The notes beneath the pieces are model-generated. The model saw only the letters and a program-made list of their open reading frames with translations. It made no database searches and was not told the DNA's origin. A DNA stretch of 51,300 nt from the NCBI GenBank assembly GCA_028875575.1, contig JAPPDF010000081.1, forward strand, positions 1 through 51,300, read 5' to 3'. This document shows positions 26,031 to 35,123 of the stretch, piece after piece (positions within the stretch are counted from its first letter, which is position 1; every line of letters starts with the position of its first letter). This DNA comes from Acidobacteriota bacterium. Its GTDB lineage: Bacteria; Acidobacteriota; Terriglobia; Versatilivoradales; Versatilivoraceae. Made by a program: the position numbers and the translations under genes.

Positions 26031-28960
26031 TGCCGGAATACAGGTCAATAGCCGAACTCGCGGGACGCTCCGGCACAACTGTGCCTTGCGCCGGCAACCT
26101 GCCTTTGAAACTCGACGACCCGGACAGCGTCTGGTTCATCGATCAAGGCGCCGTCAATCTCTTCCTGGTCGAGTTCAAGGACGGGGTGGAGCAGGCGGCG
26201 CCGCAGCACCTGATGCGCCGCCAACCGGGCCGGTTGCTGCCGGGTGTCGCACCGGACCAGCGAGACAACGACGACGACACCACGCTCAGCCTGATTGCCA
26301 AGGGATCGCCAGGCACGCTTCTGAAGCGCCTGCCGGCATCCTTGCTGTCCGAAGTTCATCCGGCAGAACTGGCGGAACAGATCGATACCTGGCTGACCGC
26401 CATGACCGACACCCTTTCGCGTTTTGCAGTCCGCCTTCCGCGACCGACCGCTCTGGCCGAACCCGGACTCACGCAGACCCTGGGCCCTTGTACGTTATCG
26501 GCACGGCGAGGCGTGGTATGGGTGTCGGAACCGCCGAGTGGCGCAAGCCTTTTCATGGACATGGTTGACCGGGCGGAGCTTGCCGAGGCAAGCGGCCCAC
26601 GGGAAGCCATGATACCGCTGACGCGGACAGCCTGGCTCACCTTGTTCGACGAGGCAACACTCTCGGGCGAATCGACTGAAACACTGGCCAAGCAAGGCAA
26701 GCTGCTGCCGGCGCTCGCCTCCTTTCATTCGGTTGCTTTCGGCATGGAACGCCTCAACCGGCGATTGGCCGTGGTCGATAATGCCAATCTCGAACGCGCG
26801 CGCACAACCAGCCGCCACACGGCCGAAAAAGCCGCCCGGCAGCGGCTGTTCAATATTTATGACCTGCCGATGGACGGTGATGCCCGCGTGGAGGACACGG
26901 CTCTGGCGGATGCCCTGGAAATCATCGGCAGGTACCAGGGAATCGATTTCCGGATTCCAGTCCGTTCGGGATCTTCCGACTCTCCGGTGGGCCTGGTTGA
27001 CGTTCTCGATGCGTCAGGAGTACGCGCCCGGCGGGTGAGATTCAGAGCCGAGGGCGCCTGGTGGCGCGGCGACAGCACCGCCATGCTGGCTTTCCGCGCC
27101 GAGGACGGCCGGCCGGTTGCGCTTTTGCCGGGAATGTTCGGACGCTACCGGGAAATCGACCCGATCAGCAAGCGCAGCGTTCGCATGACGGCCGATCGCG
27201 CCGGAGCTTTGGGGACGGAAGCCTGGATGTTCTATCGGCCATTGCCGTCGGGGAGCGCGAAGCCGGCAGACCTGCTGAGAATGGCTCTGCGTGGATCGGC
27301 CGTGGATATGGCGCGGTTGCTGATTGCGGGGCTTCCGGGAGGCCTGATCAAACTGCTGCCGGCACTGGCGCTAGGATTTGTCGCCAACCATATCGTGGCG
27401 GGTGGAAGCGCCGGAACGCTCTATGCCGTGGCCGTGACGCTGGCCGGGTTCGGTCTGCTCGGCGCGCTGCTGCACCTGCTTCAAAGCACAGCCATGATGC
27501 GGCTCGAGGGGAGCTCGGCCTCGCGGGTCGAAGCTGCCTTTTGGGACCGCCTCATGCGCCTCCCGCCAAGCATTCTGCGCCGCCACCCAAGCGGCGATCT
27601 GGCCATGTCGGGAATGACGTTCCAGAATCTTCGCGATGGCATACGAGAAATCGTCGCCGATGGCCTGCTGTCGATCATCTTTTTGCTTCCGGTTTTCGGC
27701 CTGATCTTCTTCTACGATTCCACCCTTGGGGTCATCGCTCTCATCTTCAGCCTGGCTTCCTTGCTGGTCAACCTGGCCCTTGGGTTGCGCCAGATTCCAC
27801 CTTACGGGCGGATGATCAGCGCCACACGTCGCGTAGCCGGCCGGCTGTTCCAGATCGTAGGCGGAATCGCCAAGCTGCGGGTGGATGGCGCGGAAGGGTC
27901 GGCTTTCGCCATCTGGGCGCGGGATTATCGCGAGCAGAAACGGGCGGAGATTGAAGTCGGCGCACTGGAGGGACATTCGCGGGCATTCGGCGCCGCGCTC
28001 CCCTTTCTTGCCGGTGGGGTACTGCTTTTCGCGGTGGCTGCCGGGGACGGCCGCGGCGTCCCGGTCGGCGATTTCCTGGTCGTCTACATTGTATTCATCG
28101 CCTTCCAGTCCGCCATAGCCCGGCTGGGCGAGTCCTTCGGTACCGTTGCCGCCATGCTGCCGGCGTTCGATCAGATGCGTCCGCTGCTCGCCCCGGTTCC
28201 TGAAACCGAGGTCGAAGGAGAGCCGGTCGAATTTCTGGGCGGCGACATCCTGTTCGACCACGTTTCCCTTCGCTACGATCCCGACGGTCCTCTGGTTCTC
28301 GAGGATGTCACCATTCACGCCGGCCCTGGTGAATTCGTCGCGATTGCGGGCGAGTCGGGTGCGGGCAAGAGCACCCTGTTCCGCCTCGCGCTTGGAATCG
28401 ACCGGCCATCGGCCGGCGCCGTGTATTACGATGGGCGTGATCTGAGGCACCTGAACCTGAAACAGGTGCGACGGAAAATCGGCGCGGTGCCGCAGTCGGT
28501 CGGACTCCATCCTCAGGACCTCTGGGACAACCTGGTCAGTCACCACCAGGAAGTGGCCACCGAAGAAGTATGGTCGGCGGTCCGGCTTGCCGAAATCGAA
28601 AAACAGATCAAGAGCATGCCCATGGGCATGATGACCATGGTCGGCACCAGCGGTGCCGTCCTTTCAGGCGGCGAGAGTCAGCGGGTCACCATCGCCCGCT
28701 CGGTGATCGGCGCCCCGCGAATCATGTTGCTTGACGAGGCAACCAACTGGCTGGACAACGAATGCCAGGCCAAGGTCATGCAGAACCTGGCTGCCCTGAC
28801 CTCGACCCGGATCGTCATCGCCCACCGCTTGTCCACGCTGGAACAGGCTGACCGCATCTACGTGTTGCAGGCTGGAAGGGTTGTGCAAAACGGCTCCTTC
28901 AAGGAACTCATGGAGGTCGACGGGGTGTTCAGGGAGCTGGTCAAGAGGCAGATCGCCTGA
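26030..28960 (+). CDS. NHLP-type export ABC transporter permease/ATPase without peptidase
   Basis: This 976-residue protein starts at the ATG overlapping the upstream TGA. The frame is open further left, but that part lies inside the neighbour. The first ~400 residues are a soluble region, with an N-terminal part like the cyclic-nucleotide-binding-type module found in this family. About six membrane helices follow (~415-700), then an ATPase: Walker A GESGAGKST (~774), signature LSGGESQR (~878), Walker B IMLLDEATNWLD and AHRLST. The catalytic Glu after Walker B is kept, but the usual DEATSALD reads DEATNWLD. Family members pair with the C39 exporter in NHLP clusters. Whether it forms a heterodimer or sends a different cargo is open. 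Confidence 0.9.
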   Translation: MPEYRSIAELAGRSGTTVPCAGNLPLKLDDPDSVWFIDQGAVNLFLVEFKDGVEQAAPQHLMRRQPGRLLPGVAPDQRDNDDDTTLSLIAKGSPGTLLKRLPASLLSEVHPAELAEQIDTWLTAMTDTLSRFAVRLPRPTALAEPGLTQTLGPCTLSARRGVVWVSEPPSGASLFMDMVDRAELAEASGPREAMIPLTRTAWLTLFDEATLSGESTETLAKQGKLLPALASFHSVAFGMERLNRRLAVVDNANLERARTTSRHTAEKAARQRLFNIYDLPMDGDARVEDTALADALEIIGRYQGIDFRIPVRSGSSDSPVGLVDVLDASGVRARRVRFRAEGAWWRGDSTAMLAFRAEDGRPVALLPGMFGRYREIDPISKRSVRMTADRAGALGTEAWMFYRPLPSGSAKPADLLRMALRGSAVDMARLLIAGLPGGLIKLLPALALGFVANHIVAGGSAGTLYAVAVTLAGFGLLGALLHLLQSTAMMRLEGSSASRVEAAFWDRLMRLPPSILRRHPSGDLAMSGMTFQNLRDGIREIVADGLLSIIFLLPVFGLIFFYDSTLGVIALIFSLASLLVNLALGLRQIPPYGRMISATRRVAGRLFQIVGGIAKLRVDGAEGSAFAIWARDYREQKRAEIEVGALEGHSRAFGAALPFLAGGVLLFAVAAGDGRGVPVGDFLVVYIVFIAFQSAIARLGESFGTVAAMLPAFDQMRPLLAPVPETEVEGEPVEFLGGDILFDHVSLRYDPDGPLVLEDVTIHAGPGEFVAIAGESGAGKSTLFRLALGIDRPSAGAVYYDGRDLRHLNLKQVRRKIGAVPQSVGLHPQDLWDNLVSHHQEVATEEVWSAVRLAEIEKQIKSMPMGMMTMVGTSGAVLSGGESQRVTIARSVIGAPRIMLLDEATNWLDNECQAKVMQNLAALTSTRIVIAHRLSTLEQADRIYVLQAGRVVQNGSFKELMEVDGVFRELVKRQIA

Positions 28961-28987
28961 TCCGAAGTATCAGAGTGGAAGGCATCC

Positions 28988-30289
28988 ATGAAAAAGGTCA
29001 TCGAGGCAGCAGAATTCCTCGAAACCAGAGCTGGCGAAGACAACGAATTTCGAGCACGCCTGCTCGCAAGTCCGAAAGATGCCATCGAGCAGGAATTTGG
29101 GGTGACGCTGCCCGCGGACCACGAGATTCACGTGCACGAAGAATCCTATAACGCAACCCACCTGGTGCTTCCGCCGCCTGGCAAACTCAGCCGGGAAGAA
29201 CGGGAGGAGGCCAGGACCGGCGCGGCCTCACTCGAATTTCTCAAAAAGACCATGCACGATCCCGCGCCTCCGATTCGTTCCCATGACCCGAAGCCGCAGG
29301 CTGCCGGGGTGCATTCCCTTGCACCCGAGGCACTCTCGAAAGCAGGCCGAGAGAGCATCCGCCGCGGTCTCGCATTCCTGGAATCCACTATCGACGACCA
29401 TGGAGCCTGGCACTGCATCCGGTACAACGTAGCCAACCCCGATGTCCCACGGCATTTCGAAAAACCTCCGTTTGTATCGGCTCTCTGCGTGCTGGCGCTG
29501 AAAAGTTGCGATGAAGCGCGGGCCAAAGCCATGTGCGCGGCTACCAGGGCCTATCTTGTCAACACCATCGAGTATCCGGGATTCTGGCGCTACTACCGCC
29601 ATCTACCCCAGGATCTCGACAGCACGACACTCTGTTCGCTGGTGATCGGAACTCACCCCTGGATTCTTCTTGGAAGGAACGTTCCGGGGATATTGGCCAA
29701 TCGCGACAAGGAGGGTCGTTTCAAGACCTGGATGCTGGCGAAAGACGAACCCAATGTGGTGGCGACCTTTCGCTTCGAAGCCGACCCCGTGGTCAACGCC
29801 AATGCCATTGCCTACCTGGGCGACCACCCCGAAACCAGGCGTGCCCAACGATGGCTGGAGTCCTTGATTGCGGAGGATGGCCTGGAAGGCTCGTCGAAGT
29901 GGTACCCCGACACGGTCGCCATCTACTACGCAATCACCCGCGCCATGGTTCGCGTGCAGCCTGCCCTCGATCGCCTACGTCCCGTTATTGCGGATCGAAT
30001 CCTGGGCTTGCGCGACCGGCAGGGAGAATTCGGCAACATCCTTCAGACCGCTCAGGCGGTGTCGGCGCTCCATAATGTCGGAGGGCTTGAAAGCATCGAC
30101 GCCAGGCGCCAAGTGGAGAAGTTGACAGGTTCACAACGTGACGACGGTAGCTGGCCGGAGCTTCTTGCGTTTGGCGACCAGTCGCTGAAGTGGGGCGCGG
30201 CAGGGCAGATAGGACATGGCTCTGAATCCGTGACCTCCGCGTTTTGCGTCGAAGCTCTGGGGCGCCTCGTCGAAATCCTGGGAGCCTGA
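28988..30289 (+). CDS. NHLP leader fused to a terpene-cyclase/prenyltransferase-like alpha-toroid
   Basis: This is a 433-residue protein. Residues 1-79 are an NHLP leader in the same register as the cluster's precursor: F21-R22, LLA-PK at 25-30, VHE at 49-51, HL-LPP at 58-63, and a cleavage-like TGA at 77-79. Where the precursor would have its core, this protein continues through a Pro-rich linker into a helical toroid (about 115-433). The toroid has QW-like motifs (DKEGRFKTW, DRQGEFGN, DDGSWPE), the segment DPVVNANAIAYLG and DLDST at 209-213. Squalene-hopene cyclases and class II diterpene cyclases use DxDD, and here the last Asp is Ser, so protonation-type catalysis is doubtful. It may be an enzyme recruited by its own leader, a scaffold, or an exported cargo. 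Confidence 0.8.
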   Translation: MKKVIEAAEFLETRAGEDNEFRARLLASPKDAIEQEFGVTLPADHEIHVHEESYNATHLVLPPPGKLSREEREEARTGAASLEFLKKTMHDPAPPIRSHDPKPQAAGVHSLAPEALSKAGRESIRRGLAFLESTIDDHGAWHCIRYNVANPDVPRHFEKPPFVSALCVLALKSCDEARAKAMCAATRAYLVNTIEYPGFWRYYRHLPQDLDSTTLCSLVIGTHPWILLGRNVPGILANRDKEGRFKTWMLAKDEPNVVATFRFEADPVVNANAIAYLGDHPETRRAQRWLESLIAEDGLEGSSKWYPDTVAIYYAITRAMVRVQPALDRLRPVIADRILGLRDRQGEFGNILQTAQAVSALHNVGGLESIDARRQVEKLTGSQRDDGSWPELLAFGDQSLKWGAAGQIGHGSESVTSAFCVEALGRLVEILGA

Positions 30290-30366
30290 AGGATTCGCAG
30301 GTTACGACTTCCGATGGTAAGATGAACCTCCATCCAGGGAATCGATAGCCCAACAGAGACACTGCC

Positions 30367-32763
30367 ATGCCGCAAGATACGGCCATGGGTAAAGGTTTGG
30401 GCCCGAACAAGGCCGACGTCACACCCTACATCGAGCCGTCAATTCGCAACGCCCTCCCGCACTATCTGCCACTGGGCATTTTCCCCTTGATTCTTGTCGC
30501 CGCCATCTATGGCGGCTGGTGGTTGTTGCCGGCCTTTCTCTTCATGAGCGTCGCGGGGCCGCTGGATCGCGCACTGGGTCTGGACGGGCGCAACATGGAC
30601 CCGAGGAACACACCGGAACGCCGGCTGCTGTGGCACAACTTGCCGGTCTGGACCTGGGCGTTTCTGTGGCCACCGACCCTCATTTTCGGCCTCTGGCAAA
30701 TCCTGGTCGCCAATCGGTTCGCCATCTGGGAAGACGTGCTCCTGGCGATCATCTTGACCATGGAAGCGCAGGCCGTATTCGTCGTCGGTCACGAACTGAT
30801 TCATCGGCGTTCCGCCTGGGAACGGCGGCTCGGCGAATTCCTGCTCGCCTCTGCATCCTATCCGCAATATGCCACCGAGCATGTCTACATCCACCATGCC
30901 CAGGTCGGCACGCCCCATGACGTGGGATCGGCTCCAAAAGGAGAGAGCTTCTGGAGATATTTCCCCAAGGAAGTGGTAAGCAACCTCACCAATTCCTGGG
31001 AAGCCGTTCGACAACGCCTGGCGCGGCGACGTCTGCCCCGGTGGCACTACAGCAATCCCTTTTGGCGCTACGGCCTGGCGGTCGCCTTCTGGTATGGACT
31101 CGTGTTCTGGATGAGCGGGATCCTGGCGGTGCTGGTCTTTGCCTTCCTGGGGCTGAGCTGCGTCTTTTCCATGAAGATCAGCAACTACTTTCAACACTAC
31201 GGTTTGCGCCGGGTCCGACTTCCCAACGGCCGCTGGGAAAAGGTGATGCCGCGCCATTCCTGGAGCGCCGACTGGAAGTTCAGCAACTGGATGTTCTTCA
31301 ACATGCAGCGCCATGCCGATCACCATGCGGTGGCATCCCGCCACTATCCGCTGCTCCAGGTTCGCGGCGCCGATGAATCGCCGGAATTGCCGGGAACCTA
31401 CGCCGACATGATGAACATCGTGCTGCGGCCGAAGCGCTGGTTCGAGAAAATGGATCCGTTGGTGGACCAGTGGCGCAAGCATTTCTATCCGGAAATCGAT
31501 GACTGGAGCGCCTACGACAGCCCGATTTCCGCGGCCCGTCCCGACGCCTTCGAGGCAATCGTCGAAATCTTCGGCGCCGCCCCGCGACTCGCCAGATCGA
31601 TCGAACGCAATCCGGAACTTCTCGACAACTTGCAGGACCGGGAGTTCACCGATCTCGACCTGCCGAAAGGATTCGGACCGAATCAGGAATACGAAACGAT
31701 TGCCAGGCGCGGGCTTACCAGGCTTTATTGGACGCACGAAATGGGTGTCCGGGAAATGAAGGACCTGATCGCCGAACTGCCGACGGCCGATGCCGGGGAA
31801 AGCGCCGAAATCGTGCGAAACTGGTCCAACGACAAGGCATTTCAGGTCGGTATGCACCTCGTGCGGGGAAACCTGTCGCCGGACGAGGCAAAGACCGCGC
31901 TGTCCCATCTTGCCGAGGCTTCCATATCGACCGTGCTTGCCGCCGTGGTCGCGGATGTTGTCGACAAGGTCGGGCCGTTGCGGGCGGGTGGGGTGGCTGC
32001 CATATTCCTGGGCGATCTTGCCAGCCGGGAAGCCTATCCCGGAGTGGCGATCGACATGCTGTTCGTCCACGACGGACGGAAGATTGGCGAAAACGATCGT
32101 CTGTGCCGGCGCTTCCGACAAGCCCTGACCGACCTGGCAAAGGACAACCTCCTGTTCTCCCCCGTGCGGCCCGATTCGAATTCCCTTCTGGCGCTGCCGC
32201 TATCCGAACTGGCCGAGCATAGTTGCAGTCCTGCTTCCGGCAAGGTTCCCGTCCTGAGCAGGGCGCGCTGCGTGTTCGAGTGCGGCGATTCCGAAATCGG
32301 CCGCCGCTTCGGTGAAGCCCGGCGCGAAGCCCTGGCCGAATGCGGCGCCAACGAGTCTCTGATTGCCCGGTTGCAAGTGCCCTCGGAAGACCCCGCCGAG
32401 CCGGGCGTGTCCGCATACCTTCATATGCGCGGCGGGCTGGAGGATGTCGAAAGGGCCGCACGATACCTGCAGTTGAGGAGTAACGGAGCCGGTCTCGACG
32501 ATCCGGCTCCGACCGCCGCAGCGGTGTTCAAGGGCGCCGGCTCCGAGCCGCTGGCTCAAGCCGCGGCCATGTGGCGGGACTTGCAGGGCATCACCAGCCT
32601 CATCGGCGAGAAAGGATTCGACCTGGCCGGGGCAAGGCCGAAGGTCAAGTCTCTTGTTGCCAACGCTTGCGGGCACGAGGATTTCGATGCGCTGGAGTCG
32701 CTGGTCACCGAAACCGCGTCCCGCGCTGCCGCCGAGATCGACAGGCTCCAGGCGCGCGCATGA
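30367..32763 (+). CDS. AlkB-like di-iron monooxygenase fused to a degenerate GlnE-like domain
   Basis: This is a 798-residue protein. Residues 1-375 are an integral-membrane AlkB/fatty-acid-desaturase-type hydroxylase. The His clusters are HELIHRR (142-148), EHVYIHH (171-177, followed by VGTPHDVGSAPKGESFWRYF as in alkane hydroxylases), NYFQHYGL (273-280) and QRHADHH (314-320). From about 400 to 705 it resembles glutamine-synthetase adenylyltransferase: FGAAPRLARSIERNPELLDNL, a GlnE-type FLGDLASREAYPGVAIDMLF block, RPDSNSLLALPL, LSRARCVFECGDSEIGRRF and GGLEDVERAARYLQL. GlnE's catalytic DID is AID (561-563), so nucleotidyl transfer is probably lost. The stop overlaps the YcaO start (ATGA). The likely role is oxygenation of the peptide or of a lipid partner, with the second domain regulatory or substrate-binding. 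Confidence 0.85.
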   Translation: MPQDTAMGKGLGPNKADVTPYIEPSIRNALPHYLPLGIFPLILVAAIYGGWWLLPAFLFMSVAGPLDRALGLDGRNMDPRNTPERRLLWHNLPVWTWAFLWPPTLIFGLWQILVANRFAIWEDVLLAIILTMEAQAVFVVGHELIHRRSAWERRLGEFLLASASYPQYATEHVYIHHAQVGTPHDVGSAPKGESFWRYFPKEVVSNLTNSWEAVRQRLARRRLPRWHYSNPFWRYGLAVAFWYGLVFWMSGILAVLVFAFLGLSCVFSMKISNYFQHYGLRRVRLPNGRWEKVMPRHSWSADWKFSNWMFFNMQRHADHHAVASRHYPLLQVRGADESPELPGTYADMMNIVLRPKRWFEKMDPLVDQWRKHFYPEIDDWSAYDSPISAARPDAFEAIVEIFGAAPRLARSIERNPELLDNLQDREFTDLDLPKGFGPNQEYETIARRGLTRLYWTHEMGVREMKDLIAELPTADAGESAEIVRNWSNDKAFQVGMHLVRGNLSPDEAKTALSHLAEASISTVLAAVVADVVDKVGPLRAGGVAAIFLGDLASREAYPGVAIDMLFVHDGRKIGENDRLCRRFRQALTDLAKDNLLFSPVRPDSNSLLALPLSELAEHSCSPASGKVPVLSRARCVFECGDSEIGRRFGEARREALAECGANESLIARLQVPSEDPAEPGVSAYLHMRGGLEDVERAARYLQLRSNGAGLDDPAPTAAAVFKGAGSEPLAQAAAMWRDLQGITSLIGEKGFDLAGARPKVKSLVANACGHEDFDALESLVTETASRAAAEIDRLQARA

Positions 32764-35114
32764 ACGCGCCGGCCGATCCGGCGCGGAAATCCCAGATGCC
32801 AGTCCGGACGGACACGGAACCCCGACAGGGAATATTGGTCAAGACGACCCCCGCGGACCTGGGTCCGGTCGAGCTTCCCGCTCTTACCCCCCATCTGCAA
32901 TTCCACCCTGTCGGCGTACAGCAGACCCTGCTGGTTTCCGAATCGTTCAATACCCTTCTGCACGGCAAGCTGTACTCCGATCTGCTGCCGTTGCTCGACG
33001 GCCGGCGCCAGCAAGACACGATTGTGGCGGCGCTTGAGGGAGCCCACGCCGCCGCCGATGTTCTTGCCGCCATCGTTTCGCTCTCTGCCAAGGGCTATGT
33101 CGTCTCCGGCAACCATGGCATGGACCGATGCCGGGCGGCCTACTGGTCGTCGCTCGGCGCCTCGCCAGGCTGGGTCGAACAACGGTTGGTGGAATCGCGC
33201 GTCGCAGTTGAAGGTGACGACGGCCGCCTCATCCGGCATCTGGAAGCGAGCGGCGCCGGCATGGGGACCGGCGATCCCGGGCTCACCGTCATTGTCTGCG
33301 ACGATTACCTCGGAGCAGGCCTTGGGGAAGTGAATCGGCGCCAGCTCGAGGCGGGAAAGCCCTGGACGCTGGTGCGGCCGCGTGGCATGGAAGCGCTGTT
33401 CGGCCCCGTCTTTCGCGCCGACGGACAAGGACCCTGCTGGGACTGCTTGGCTTTCCGCCTGCGCGGCCATCGGGAAGTTCACCATTTTTTGCGCAACGTT
33501 GCCGGCGAGGAGTCCGCCTTCAAGCCCTTCGCAACTCAACCCGCGGTTCTTGAAGGGCTGTACGGCTTGATCGCCGCGGAAATTGTCAAGTGGCTGGTGC
33601 TGGATGAGGCGGCCCCGATGGACCGACAGGCGATCGCGTTGAACGTCGGCACGTTCGCAAGTTCGCACCATCGGGTCATGCGCCGGCCTCAGTGCCCGAC
33701 CTGCGGCGACGAAGGGATGCGCCGGCCGGATCGGCTTCCGGCCCCGCTGTGTCTGAAATCCAGTCCCAAGACCCATCGCAACAGCGGCGGCGCGCGCACG
33801 GTGGCGCCCGAAGTCACCCTGGCGAAATACCGCCACCTGGTGAGCCCGACCAGCGGTGTCGTCACCTGGCTCAAGCGTACTACCGATGAGACCGATCCCT
33901 GGCTGCATGTCTACTGGGCCGGCGCCAATCTCGGCATGAGAAGCCGGAGCCTGAGCTCGCTGAGGCGCAGTCTGCGCAGCAAGAGCGCCGGCAAGGGCAG
34001 CACACGAGAGCAATCCGAGGTCAGCGCCCTGTGCGAGGCGCTGGAGCGCTATTCGGGCGCCCGTCATGGAGACGAGATCCGCACCCGCAAGCGACTCGCC
34101 CAGTTCGCCGGGGGAGAAGAGGCCATCCATCCCAACGATGTCCAGCTCTTCAGCGACCATCAGCTTGACAACGCGGAGAGCATCAACGCCAAGGGCCACC
34201 CCTACAACATCGTCCCGGCGCGTCTCGATCCCGACGCCGCCATAGACTGGACACCGGTATGGTCGCTGACCCGGCAGCAGCATCGCTACCTGCCCACCTC
34301 CATGCTCTACAGCATGCCGGCCGAAGAGCGCGGTCCCTCGGACCTGGTCGCCGATTCCAACGGCTGCGCCGCCGGCAATACCCTGGAAGAAGCCATCCTG
34401 CAGGGCTTCTATGAACTGGCCGAGCGCGATGCCTTCGCCATCTGGTGGTACAACCGGCTGCGCGTGCCGGCGGTCGACCTCGTCAGCTTCGACGACGATT
34501 ACCTGGCATCGGCCTCCGACTACTACGCCCGCTGGGAGCGGAGTCTATGGATGCTCGACGTCACCTCCGATATCGGCATTCCCACCTTGGTTGCGATCTC
34601 GCGCAGACCGGACGCCCAAACCGAGGACATCATCTACGGCGCCGGCGCCCACTCCGACCCGCGCATAGCGGCCCTGCGCGCCATTTGCGAATTGAACCAG
34701 TGCCTTACCTGGCTGCCGCGCCCCGGGAGGGGCGACGGGCGGCCCATGATCGACGATCCTCTGGCGCTTTGGTGGTGGAAGACCGCTAGACTGGCTGATT
34801 GCTCCTGGCTGGCGCCTTCGGCAGAAGAACCTCTCCGCCAGGCTTCGCAGTATTCGGCGATTGAAACGACGGACACGCGCGAAGACCTGGAATATTGCCG
34901 CGCGCTGGTGGAAGCCAGGGGAATGGAATTCCTGGTGCTGGATCAGACCCGGCCCGACATCGGCATGCCGGTGGTGCGAGTCATCGTTCCGGGCATGCGC
35001 CATTTCTGGGCAAGATTCGCGCCCGGGCGCCTCTACGACGTTCCGGTCACCATGGGCCGCCGCGGGCAACCTCTCGCTGAAGCCGATTTGAATCCCGCAC
35101 CGGTAGTCGCATGA
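32760..35114 (+). CDS. Fused Ocin-ThiF/YcaO cyclodehydratase (azoline-forming)
   Basis: This 784-residue enzyme should convert core cysteines to thiazolines using ATP. The start is the ATG overlapping the upstream stop. Residues ~1-370 form the leader-binding, E1/ThiF-like partner, with paired cysteines GPCWDC (~223) and CPTC (~311) that would bind structural Zn. Residues ~385-784 are the YcaO domain: SEVSALCEALERYSG (~420), DSNGCAAGNTLEEAILQGFYELAERDAFAIWW (~530-562), and GMPVVRVIVPGM near the end. The C-terminus reads LNPAPVVA, a weak version of the PxPxP tail of typical cyclodehydratases. No flavin dehydrogenase is in the cluster, so the rings would stay as thiazolines unless oxidised elsewhere. 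It is translationally coupled to the monooxygenase gene. Confidence 0.92.
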   Translation: MNAPADPARKSQMPVRTDTEPRQGILVKTTPADLGPVELPALTPHLQFHPVGVQQTLLVSESFNTLLHGKLYSDLLPLLDGRRQQDTIVAALEGAHAAADVLAAIVSLSAKGYVVSGNHGMDRCRAAYWSSLGASPGWVEQRLVESRVAVEGDDGRLIRHLEASGAGMGTGDPGLTVIVCDDYLGAGLGEVNRRQLEAGKPWTLVRPRGMEALFGPVFRADGQGPCWDCLAFRLRGHREVHHFLRNVAGEESAFKPFATQPAVLEGLYGLIAAEIVKWLVLDEAAPMDRQAIALNVGTFASSHHRVMRRPQCPTCGDEGMRRPDRLPAPLCLKSSPKTHRNSGGARTVAPEVTLAKYRHLVSPTSGVVTWLKRTTDETDPWLHVYWAGANLGMRSRSLSSLRRSLRSKSAGKGSTREQSEVSALCEALERYSGARHGDEIRTRKRLAQFAGGEEAIHPNDVQLFSDHQLDNAESINAKGHPYNIVPARLDPDAAIDWTPVWSLTRQQHRYLPTSMLYSMPAEERGPSDLVADSNGCAAGNTLEEAILQGFYELAERDAFAIWWYNRLRVPAVDLVSFDDDYLASASDYYARWERSLWMLDVTSDIGIPTLVAISRRPDAQTEDIIYGAGAHSDPRIAALRAICELNQCLTWLPRPGRGDGRPMIDDPLALWWWKTARLADCSWLAPSAEEPLRQASQYSAIETTDTREDLEYCRALVEARGMEFLVLDQTRPDIGMPVVRVIVPGMRHFWARFAPGRLYDVPVTMGRRGQPLAEADLNPAPVVA

Positions 35115-35123
35115 GCAGACGAA

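Noticed and set aside
30439..34283. Long minus-strand frames opposite the AlkB-GlnE and YcaO genes
   Set aside because: The plus-strand proteins carry complete His clusters and YcaO motifs. The antisense frames look like reverse-complement composition artefacts.
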